The notes under the pieces are model-generated. The model was not told the DNA's origin and ran no database searches. It saw only the letters and a program-made list of their open reading frames with translations. This document shows, in pieces, positions 1-4,534 of a stretch of DNA of 6,926 nucleotides. This stretch comes from Bacillota bacterium (GTDB lineage: Bacteria; Bacillota_H; UBA994; UBA5500), in contig JAAYGE010000243.1 in the NCBI GenBank assembly GCA_012727835.1, positions 1 to 6,926 of the forward strand, read 5' to 3'. Both the position numbers and the translations under genes were made by a program. Each line of letters opens with the position of its first letter. Position 1 is the stretch's first letter.

Positions 1-2
1 CC

Positions 3-764
3 ATATTAGCGCGCGCCTCAATTCGCAAATTTACGGAGCAAGATGTGCCCGAAGAATTGATTGAACAGATTGCTCGGGCCGGCCAGCAGGCGCCCTTTAC
101 TGGCCAGATGTATGCTTGTATTTACACCAAGGATCCAGACAAGCGGGAGCGTTTAAGCGAACTGTTTGGCCCCCTGGTAAAGCGAGGTCCCGTTTTCATG
201 TTATATTGCCTGGATTTTCGCAAGCTGGAGAAATTCATTGCTGCTAAAGGGCGGGTGAATGCCGCCAGTGACCTGATGATGCTTTTCTTAGGCATCCAGG
301 ATGTGGCCTATTTTGCTCAAAACATGGTTTTGGCCGCCGAAAGCTTGGGATTGGGCACCGTATTCTTAGGTGCGGCCCCCAACCTGAATGCGGAGCTACG
401 AGAGATTTTTAAGTTACCAGAGAGGGTATTCCCGGTGGTGGGTATGGTGTTGGGCTATCCGGCGGAGGCGCCGGCACCGCGCCCCCGCATTCCAACCAAG
501 TTCGTTTTACATAAGGACGAATACTTCGATTTGGCTCCAGAGGACGTGGAGGAAGCCCTATCGGTTATGGATGCAGGTCTAATTCGAGAGGGGTATTACG
601 CACGGCTTAATGCTAAGATTCCTAAGCCCGAACCGGGGGAAGATTCGGTGGGATATGACAAGTATGGCTGGGGCGAGCATATTTCTCGCAAGTATGCCAG
701 CCGAGGGCCGGTCACCAGCAACTTGCATGAGGCCCTGCGACGGGCAGGAATCGAAATCGAATAG
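3..764 (+). CDS. Nitroreductase family protein, 5' end outside the window
   Basis: This is a probable FMN-dependent NAD(P)H oxidoreductase of the nitroreductase fold, cytoplasmic and normally dimeric; the physiological substrate cannot be told from sequence. The frame is open from the left edge and reads ILARASIRKFTEQDVPEEL, which is the family's N-terminal FMN-phosphate-binding stretch (R-x-S-x-R-x-F). The GTG at 45 is therefore internal and not the start. Later there is the usual ESLGLGTVFLGA segment and then LPERVFPVVGMVLGYP, the standard nitroreductase C-terminal core. A tail follows (YGWGEHISRKYASRG) like those of NfsA/FRP-type flavin reductases. About 253 residues are visible, so probably only some ten residues are missing. 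It ends in TAG, 45 bases before the next gene on the same strand, and probably heads an operon with the DUF2087 and cyclase genes. Family is secure; function is general. Confidence 0.9.
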   Translation: MLARASIRKFTEQDVPEELIEQIARAGQQAPFTGQMYACIYTKDPDKRERLSELFGPLVKRGPVFMLYCLDFRKLEKFIAAKGRVNAASDLMMLFLGIQDVAYFAQNMVLAAESLGLGTVFLGAAPNLNAELREIFKLPERVFPVVGMVLGYPAEAPAPRPRIPTKFVLHKDEYFDLAPEDVEEALSVMDAGLIREGYYARLNAKIPKPEPGEDSVGYDKYGWGEHISRKYASRGPVTSNLHEALRRAGIEIE

Positions 765-781
765 GAGTTTTTGTTCATAGG

Positions 782-790
782 AAGGAGGTG
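782..790 (+). promoter_or_regulatory. Strong Shine-Dalgarno AAGGAGGTG with no start codon at normal distance
   Basis: A near-perfect anti-16S match lies between the nitroreductase and DUF2087 genes. In the DUF2087 frame the codon at the ideal distance (798) is AAG. The nearest usable starts are GTG 810, about 19 to 21 bases away, and ATG 825. Either the spacing is unusually long or the original start codon has been lost. Confidence 0.5.
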
Positions 791-809
791 CAAAAAGAAG
801 CGGGATAAG

Positions 810-1085
810 GTGTTTCAAACCTTCATGCCTGCTGGCCGAGTGAAGTCTTGGCCGGCTAAATTATCCAAGCAGTTGATTTTGTTGGAAGAACTGGTGCAAG
901 ATTTTGAGCCGGGGGTGGCTTACCCGGAAGAGGAGGTTAACACCCGCGTTAAAGAGCGGTATGAGGACTATTGTTTAGTACGGCGCATGTTTGGGGACTT
1001 CGGTTTTATGCGGCGCGATGAAGGGGTTTATCGGGTGCAACCAGAGACCCATTGGCCCGGCCGCCAATATGGATACAATGGCTGA
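810..1085 (+). CDS. DUF2087 domain-containing protein
   Basis: This small soluble protein (91 residues from GTG 810) matches the DUF2087 family. The domain covers most of it, from GRVKSWPAKLSKQL through an FEPG...YPEEEVN segment to LVRRMFGDFGFMRRDEGVYRV, the pattern typical of this family. DUF2087 domains often occur alone or behind HTH regulators and resemble winged-helix DNA- or nucleic-acid-binding modules, but no biochemical role is established. The start is uncertain. GTG 810 keeps the usual short lead before the domain. ATG 825 has AAGGTG 12 bases upstream. TTG 771 would translate through the strong Shine-Dalgarno at 782-790 and has only 3 bases between its own AGGAG and the start. The 3' end overlaps the cyclase start by 8 bases, suggesting coupled translation. 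Confidence 0.8.
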   Translation: MFQTFMPAGRVKSWPAKLSKQLILLEELVQDFEPGVAYPEEEVNTRVKERYEDYCLVRRMFGDFGFMRRDEGVYRVQPETHWPGRQYGYNG

Positions 1086-1698
1086 AATAATTGATCTTTC
1101 CCATGAGATTACCCCCGATACGCCCGTATATCCGGGGGATGAGCCTATGGAGTTTGTGCAGACCAGCTGGCTAGAGATGGACCACCATAATAATCACCGC
1201 CTGCAGATCAATATGCATGTGGGCACCCACCTGGATGCACCGCTGCACATGTTGCCGGCAGCGCCCTACGTGTCCCAACTACCGCTAACTTCTTTCCTGG
1301 GCCCCGGTTGCCTCTTAGATGTGCGCGACCAAGCGGTCATCCGATATCAGCCCAGGTACGAACAGCTGGTGTTGCCGGGTAGCATCGTGTTACTGTATAC
1401 CGGGCATGGCCGATGGTTTGGTAGCGAGCGCTATTTTATGGATCACCCCTGTGTGGACCCGGAATTCTGTGAGTTTCTGCTGGCCAAGCAGGTAAAGTTA
1501 CTAGGAATGGACTTGCCTTCACCCGATGGGCCTCCCTATCCGGTGCATAAACGGCTCCTGTCCGGAGGGGTCTATCTCTTAGAAAACCTTACTAATCTGG
1601 ACCAGCTACTAGACTGGCCCCACTTTGAGGTTATCGCTTTGCCCTTAAGAATCCAAGCCGATGGTTCACCCGCAAGGGTGATTGCCAGGAAAGTGTAA
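1078..1698 (+). CDS. Cyclase family protein (kynurenine formamidase-like metal hydrolase)
   Basis: This 206-residue protein belongs to the cyclase/arylformamidase family (PF04199), which contains KynB-type formamidases and other metal-dependent amide hydrolases. It opens with IIDLSHEITPDTPVYPGD, the classic family N-terminus. The metal-binding motif HVGTHLDAPLH is at residues 47-57, with H47, H51 and D53 as expected ligands. Near residue 160 it has HKRLLSGGVYLLENL, the catalytic His/Glu segment seen in KynB proteins. Length is normal. An in-frame ATG at 1069 is possible, but ATG 1078 overlaps the TGA of the DUF2087 gene (ATGGCTGA) and is preferred; no good Shine-Dalgarno is visible, consistent with translational coupling. 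No other kynurenine pathway gene is present, so the substrate stays open and kynB is not assigned. It is the last gene of the plus-strand run. Confidence 0.88.
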   Translation: MAEIIDLSHEITPDTPVYPGDEPMEFVQTSWLEMDHHNNHRLQINMHVGTHLDAPLHMLPAAPYVSQLPLTSFLGPGCLLDVRDQAVIRYQPRYEQLVLPGSIVLLYTGHGRWFGSERYFMDHPCVDPEFCEFLLAKQVKLLGMDLPSPDGPPYPVHKRLLSGGVYLLENLTNLDQLLDWPHFEVIALPLRIQADGSPARVIARKV

Positions 1699-1706
1699 AA
1701 GAAAGA

Positions 1707-1736
1707 AAAGGCACACCGAGGGTTCGGCGTGCCTTT
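1707..1736 (+). terminator. Probable terminator after the cyclase gene
   Basis: The hairpin has arms AAAGGCAC (1707-1714) and GTGCCTTT (1729-1736), an A/C mismatch, then CCGA/TCGG around the loop GGGT. It starts eight bases after the cyclase stop. The T run is only three bases, so termination may be modest. Confidence 0.6.
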
Positions 1737-1771
1737 AGCAATCTTTAGGCTTATAATGCCGGGAAATAAGA

Positions 1772-1791
1772 AGCACGCCCTTGGGCGTGCT
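1772..1791 (-). terminator. Probable terminator after the seleno-glutaredoxin gene
   Basis: A perfect 9-base inverted repeat, AGCACGCCC / GGGCGTGCT, has only two bases between its arms (in practice 8 pairs and a 4-base loop). Read on the minus strand it is followed by TCTTATTT, a U-rich tail, and it lies five bases beyond the stop of the minus-strand glutaredoxin gene. With the hairpin at 1707-1736 it insulates two convergent transcription units. Confidence 0.65.
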
Positions 1792-1796
1792 GGTGA

Positions 1797-2063
1797 TTAA
1801 CTTAATTCTGCCAGGTCAGGTTTGCCAAATATTATCTTCTCACCTTCATTGATGACGATGCAGGGTAGACCGACGCGTCCTGCCTCTTTGATTTCCGCAA
1901 AGGCCGGGTGGTTGTCCCGGTAGTGTAAAAAGGCTTTGAGAGTACGCATGCTCTCGGTAATCTCCACATAAGTAAATTCTACGTTATTCTGGGAAAGAAA
2001 CTCTTTCACCGGTGGGCAACCGGGTCATAAGTGACTACCGAACATGGTAATCTGTTTTGACAT
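1797..2063 (-). CDS. Glutaredoxin-like selenoprotein with UxxC active site (UGA = Sec at codon 13)
   Basis: This predicted 88-residue thiol-disulfide oxidoreductase has a thioredoxin/glutaredoxin fold. Reading from ATG 2063 through an in-frame TGA at 2027-2025 gives MSKQITMFGSHL-U-PGC, then PPVKEFLSQ. The UGA falls exactly at the first cysteine of the CxxC redox motif after the first beta strand, with C16 as resolving cysteine. The rest is a normal glutaredoxin: second strand VEFTYVEI, a helix, the cis-proline loop VGLPCIVINEG (residues 68-78 approximately), and a short C-terminal helix. AAAGGGG eight bases before ATG 2063 supports this start. A start after the UGA, at GTG 2009, would remove strand 1 and the active site and has no proper ribosome binding site. 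A SECIS-like hairpin follows the UGA. A nonsense-mutated pseudogene is the alternative, but the exact position of the UGA makes selenocysteine much more likely. SelA, SelB, SelC and SelD are not in the window. Confidence 0.85.
1991..2027 (-). promoter_or_regulatory. Sec UGA codon and candidate bacterial SECIS hairpin
   Basis: On the minus strand the UGA (2027-2025) is followed by a stem GAAAGA (2007-2002), the loop GUU (2001-1999) and UCUUUC (1998-1993). GG/CC extends it below a bulged U (2010-2009 with 1992-1991). The loop begins 24 bases after the UGA and its first base is G. Both fit the known bacterial SECIS rule of a small apical loop with a G in the first two positions, about 16-37 bases downstream. 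A second small stem, CCGGU/ACCGG, sits closer to the UGA and may compete or stack. Confidence 0.6.
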
Positions 2064-2078
2064 TGCATAAACCCCTTT

Positions 2079-2091
2079 CATAGTTACTATG
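2079..2091. promoter_or_regulatory. 13-base palindrome upstream of the seleno-glutaredoxin gene
   Basis: CATAGT-T-ACTATG is a perfect palindrome with a one-base centre, located 16 bases upstream of the glutaredoxin ATG and just before its ribosome binding site. This is a place where a repressor could act. AT-rich sequence upstream on the minus strand (2092-2130) could hold the promoter, but no clear -35/-10 pair stands out. The binding protein is unknown. Confidence 0.35.
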
Positions 2092-2191
2092 TGCAATGAT
2101 TAATATTTCTTATAACTATTTTACTAGCCAGCGGCTCTTGTGTCTAGGGGAATGCCATTCTTCAAGGTAACAGGCACCAGGATTAAATGCT

Positions 2192-2587
2192 TCAAGTTTT
2201 GTAATAGCGGTAGGCCCAAATTGATAATTCTACGATTAAGCCGAGAGCAAATCCACCGAAGAGCAGGAAGGTAAAGCTGAGTAGACCAACGATATCGCCC
2301 CAGCCATCGATTTGCGAGAAGTTGTTTAGCATCATAAACAACCCCAGGATAAGTCCCAGGGTGGCGATGACGGGAAACCAACGGGCCCCCAGCCAGCCGG
2401 CGCCACCGATAATGAGGCCTGTAACTAGGCAGAAAAGGGCGATCATAGGGTAGCGGGGATTGGAATGGGGCGACAGAAGAGCCGCACCGGCACCGATAGC
2501 CACAAATTGTCCGAAAGCAATTAGCAAACCGATTATCCACCAAGCTTTGTGCTTAGGCTTAGGTAGCCATCGCAATTGGCTCACCAC
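2192..2587 (-). CDS. Four-helix integral membrane protein of unknown function
   Basis: I do not recognise a family. The 131-residue product is very hydrophobic with a short basic N-terminus (PKPKHK) and four likely transmembrane helices at about residues 16-38, 47-67, 70-88 and 98-123. A short polar loop (SPHSNPRYP) lies between helices 1 and 2, and a charged-polar turn (NNFSQIDGWGD) before helix 4. Glycine-rich stretches in helices 2 and 3 suggest tight packing. The start is ambiguous: GTG 2587 and GTG 2584 are in tandem, and TTG 2575 follows GGTGGTGA, so the true N-terminus may be four residues shorter. It lies 66 bases downstream of the Crp/Fnr-like gene on the same strand, so it may be co-transcribed with it or use the -10-like TATAAT at 2611-2606. 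The hydrophobic pattern and codon use support a real gene; the role is unknown. Confidence 0.75.
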   Translation of the reverse strand: MVSQLRWLPKPKHKAWWIIGLLIAFGQFVAIGAGAALLSPHSNPRYPMIALFCLVTGLIIGGAGWLGARWFPVIATLGLILGLFMMLNNFSQIDGWGDIVGLLSFTFLLFGGFALGLIVELSIWAYRYYKT

Positions 2588-2605
2588 CTTCGATAGTTTG
2601 GCTAC

Positions 2606-2611
2606 ATTATA
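2606..2611 (-). promoter_or_regulatory. Possible -10 box (TATAAT) upstream of the membrane protein gene
   Basis: On the minus strand TATAAT is a perfect consensus -10 hexamer, 18 bases before the GTG at 2587. No convincing TTGACA-like -35 lies 16-18 bases upstream; TTGAAA sits only four bases away. It may be a weak or activator-dependent promoter, or chance in an AT-rich gap. Confidence 0.3.
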
Positions 2612-2653
2612 CTCTTTTCAAGCTACAGGATTATATGGAATAATATGGTCGTC

Positions 2654-3338
2654 TCAGCGTTCCCCCAGTTGGCGTAAGGCCTCCACATCTCTAATAAAGA
2701 TTGTTTTATAACCTTGGGTTTTAATCCAGCCTTGGCGTACAAATTCAGCCAGACAGCGGCTGAAGGTTTCTTGGCGCAATCCAACCAGGTTGGCCAGTTC
2801 GGTGCGGTTAAGCTCTAACTGCAGTTTGGTTCCCTCCGGCGTTGGTCGGCCCTGGCGCTCACCCAATTGGAGCAATAAGGTGGCCACTCTCTGGCGGCTA
2901 TTTAGTTAACCGTTCCGACTGCCGTAACCGCGTAGCCAGGGCTTCCAAGATACTAAGGGCCGCAGTCGGGTGAGCCAGCAGGTAGTGGCGCAATTCTTGT
3001 CCGTCGATGGTACAAAGTTTGAGAGGCGTCAGTGCCTGCAGGGAAGAGGAGGCTGACATTGGTGCAACAAGGGCCAACTCACCATAGAAGTCACCCACTT
3101 GTAATAGGCGTAATGTATATTCCTTGCCTTGCGCATTCTGAGTAAAAACTTTCGCCTGGCCCGATTCTACTATGTAGAGGCCAGAGAGTTGGTCTCCTTC
3201 ATGAACTACCATCTCACCCCGCTGGTAAATGCGATGATGAACCAGTTCCTTAATTTCCTGAATATCGGTTGTATTGAGCCCTTTAAAGAGGGGCAAGGCC
3301 CCCAGACAGTTTCGTTTACATAGGTCGCAACGCAGCAT
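2654..3338 (-). pseudogene. Crp/Fnr family transcriptional regulator with FNR-like cysteines, frameshifted
   Basis: The first part (ATG 3338, ideal GGAGG seven bases upstream) encodes 146 residues: an N-terminal C4-x2-C7-x3-C11 cluster, a cyclic-nucleotide-binding-type beta barrel (about residues 16-125, with GEMVVHEGD and GDFYGELALV), C109 in the context LKLCTI, and the dimer helix ALATRLRQSERL, then TAG at 2900-2898. The next frame carries the expected continuation, SRQRVATLLLQLGERQG and the Crp-type helix-turn-helix LNRTELANLVGLRQETFSR, ending at 2654. That frame is closed by TAA just upstream, so the crossover must fall within about ten bases around 2900. The stretch between the dimer helix and RQRVA looks some five residues shorter than usual, which fits a small deletion. 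The four cysteines match the layout of [4Fe-4S] FNR oxygen sensors. Programmed frameshifting or a sequencing error remain possible. Confidence 0.8.
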
Positions 3339-3356
3339 CGGCTCACCTCCTGCTCT

Positions 3357-3362
3357 ATTGTA
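3357..3362 (-). promoter_or_regulatory. Possible -10 box (TACAAT) for the Crp/Fnr-like gene
   Basis: The minus strand reads TTGATGGTACAATAG just upstream of the strong ribosome binding site of the regulator gene. TACAAT resembles a -10 box, and the adjacent TTGAT is an FNR half-site, which could hint at autoregulation. The other half does not match and no good -35 is present. Confidence 0.3.
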
Positions 3363-3422
3363 CCATCAAATATATTAAACACCTGCCCGCGCCTTTCTGC
3401 AGGCCTGCCCCCCATAAACGGC

Positions 3423-3488
3423 CAGAGCCGAGGGGCTCTGATAGAGCACTGGCTAGCGCCAACTGTGCTTACGCAGACCCCTCGGCTC
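3423..3488. repeat. Large nested palindrome in the intergenic gap
   Basis: An 11-base perfect inverted repeat, GAGCCGAGGGG (3425-3435) and CCCCTCGGCTC (3478-3488), encloses 42 bases. Inside is a second stem, AGCAC-TGGC (3445-3453) with GCCA-act-GTGCT (3458-3469), capped by TAGC. The left arm can also fold alone as CAGAGCC-GAGG-GGCTCTG (3423-3440), which excludes the outer stem. It lies upstream of the Crp/Fnr-like gene and downstream of the hemerythrin gene, in the position of a leader or of a REP/MITE-like mobile repeat. There is no U-tract, so it is not a simple terminator. Whether it is multicopy cannot be seen from one window. Confidence 0.55.
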
Positions 3489-3597
3489 GCGCTACGGCAT
3501 TGGGTTTGTCCAGCATGATCATTGCAGCAAACATCAGAGCAATTCGTAGTAATGAGGAGGGACCCGGGCGGGTGGCTGCCGGGCGCCCTCCAGGCAT
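3469..3597 (-). CDS. Possible small protein (42 residues), unknown
   Basis: From ATG 3597 the minus strand is open for 42 codons to TAA at 3471-3469. The protein has a Pro/Gly/Arg-rich start (PGGRPAATRPGPSS), a hydrophobic middle (LLRIALMFAAMIML) and the tail DKPNAVARAEGSA. AAGGG six bases before the ATG is a weak ribosome binding site. It starts 14 bases beyond the hemerythrin stop codon. Both of its ends overlap strong inverted repeats (3556-3591 and 3423-3488), so it may be the coding-like part of a repeated element and not a translated gene. No family is recognised and confidence that it is expressed is low. Confidence 0.3.
   Translation of the reverse strand: MPGGRPAATRPGPSSLLRIALMFAAMIMLDKPNAVARAEGSA
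3556..3591. repeat. GC-rich hairpin downstream of the hemerythrin gene
   Basis: GGAGGG (3556-3561) pairs with CCCTCC (3586-3591), with an inner imperfect stem of CCCGGGCGG against CTGCCGGG around the loop GTGG. It starts about 20 bases beyond the minus-strand DUF438-hemerythrin stop, so it could stop or protect that transcript. It lacks a U-run on either strand, so intrinsic termination is doubtful. Confidence 0.4.
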
Positions 3598-3610
3598 GTT
3601 GCCCTTAAAT

Positions 3611-4363
3611 CTAATTTAGTTGGGGAGTGAAGGGGCAGTAGCCGATCCGGTCGCACTTGGATTGAATAGCTTCCCAAACCGACGCCTCCGTTATAGTCTC
3701 CATGGCGGTAGGATAAAGGATGTTATTCTCCTTGAAAATGTGGTCGCGCAGGTGGAAAACGAGATAGCCCGCATATTCGGCCAGCTTAGTTTTAAATTCA
3801 TCGTAATCCATAGTCTTTACTTGCTGGGCTAGCTCCAGTAGATGGTGCTTTCTGGCCCGCATCGCATCGTGCTCCAAGCACATGATACGGGGGGGTCCAG
3901 TGACGCCTCGCTCCTCTAAAATGGGGAATAGGGCCTGTTCTTCCCGCTGATGGTGATTCTCGGCTGCCAAAATGCTCTCAGCTAAGTTTGTTAGAAGGTC
4001 GAAATCGGGGTTGCAGGCGTCGAATTTATCTAGCTTTTGCAGCCGGCGATTCAGCTGTTCCAGTTGGGTCAAGAAGCCTAGAAGCTGATCATGTTCTGCT
4101 ATCATGATAGCTACCGGATGGCCTGCCGGCAAAGAGTTGCGAAACTGAGCCAGTTCGCCTTCGAGAACTTCTAGGTGAATGGCACACAGGTCTTGCAGGC
4201 GTTCCGGCTCTAAACCATCTTCGATGAGCTTTTGTTCTGCCAAGGAAAGTTCTAATGGTGTAATATCTGTAACCAATTCTTTTGCTTCGGCGCGAGCGGT
4301 GGCGTCCTCCGGGTTGTTGTTCAATTTCTCGAGAACTTGGGTAAGTCTATCAATCTTACTCAT
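3611..4363 (-). CDS. DUF438 and hemerythrin HHE domain protein
   Basis: This 250-residue cytoplasmic protein probably binds a di-iron centre that senses or carries O2 or reacts with NO. Residues about 10-70 match DUF438 (DITPLELSLAEQKLIEDG, then LQDLCAIHLEVL). Residues about 80-220 form a hemerythrin-like four-helix bundle with candidate ligands H91 (AEHD), H137/H138 and E141/E142 (ENHHQREEQALFP), H165 (CLEHD), and H204, H208 and E212 (FHLRDHIFKENNILYP). GVTGPPRIM is typical of this family. Longer DUF438 proteins continue into a PAS domain; this one ends about 25 residues after the bundle (IGYCPFTP), so it is the short version and has no visible output domain. ATG 4363 has GGAGGT seven bases upstream. 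It is divergent from msrA, and an FNR-like palindrome lies in the shared upstream region. Confidence 0.88.
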   Translation of the reverse strand: MSKIDRLTQVLEKLNNNPEDATARAEAKELVTDITPLELSLAEQKLIEDGLEPERLQDLCAIHLEVLEGELAQFRNSLPAGHPVAIMIAEHDQLLGFLTQLEQLNRRLQKLDKFDACNPDFDLLTNLAESILAAENHHQREEQALFPILEERGVTGPPRIMCLEHDAMRARKHHLLELAQQVKTMDYDEFKTKLAEYAGYLVFHLRDHIFKENNILYPTAMETITEASVWEAIQSKCDRIGYCPFTPQLN

Positions 4364-4428
4364 GGATCATACCTCCATATACTATTACTATCTGTTTCCA
4401 GTTTAATGGCGTAGTAGGCGGAGTTTAA

Positions 4429-4440
4429 TGATCTATATCA
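4429..4440. promoter_or_regulatory. FNR-like operator TGAT-N4-ATCA between divergent genes
   Basis: TGATCTATATCA contains both inner arms of the FNR consensus TTGAT-N4-ATCAA; only the outermost bases (A and C) differ. It is in the 171-base gap between the DUF438-hemerythrin gene and msrA. On the minus strand it lies between a TTTACA-like -35 (4452-4447) and a poor -10, a position expected for repression. A second partial site, TTGATCATTTGTCA, occurs at 4457-4470. The Crp/Fnr-like gene nearby would be the natural partner if functional. Confidence 0.45.
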
Positions 4441-4534
4441 CGAAATTGTAAAATCCTTGATCATTTGTCATAGATATGGAGCAGGATTAGGCAGCCGATG
4501 TGGGGAAAAATAAGCTTGGAAGGAGGCTCCGAGG

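Noticed and set aside
45..764. GTG at 45 as the start of the nitroreductase
   Set aside because: The frame is open to the left edge and the upstream residues (ARASIRKFTEQD) are a conserved part of the family, so the gene begins outside the window.
1797..2009. A short protein starting at GTG 2009 as the complete glutaredoxin gene
   Set aside because: It would lack the first strand and the active site and has no ribosome binding site; reading through the UGA restores a normal glutaredoxin.
2115..2225. Short minus-strand frame containing EAFNPGACYLEEWHSPRHK
   Set aside because: It looks faintly protein-like but has no start codon or ribosome binding site and mostly fills the gap after the membrane protein gene; not enough to call a gene or remnant.
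2124..2543. Minus-strand 139-codon frame overlapping the membrane protein gene
   Set aside because: Arg/Trp/Cys-rich, no family features and no ribosome binding site; it is a shadow of the four-helix membrane protein in another frame.
2654..2887. Separate small HTH gene starting at GTG 2887
   Set aside because: It has no ribosome binding site, and its sequence is the expected C-terminal domain of the preceding Crp/Fnr-like frame, so it is treated as part of a frameshifted gene.
3423..3488. Integron attC site or intrinsic terminator
   Set aside because: The expected attC core triplets (RYYYAAC/GTTRRRY) are not at the ends, no integrase is nearby, and there is no U-tract after the stem.
4457..4470. 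TTGATCATTTGTCA as a second full FNR site
   Set aside because: The left half is perfect but the right half (TGTCA) does not match ATCAA; kept only as a half-site.
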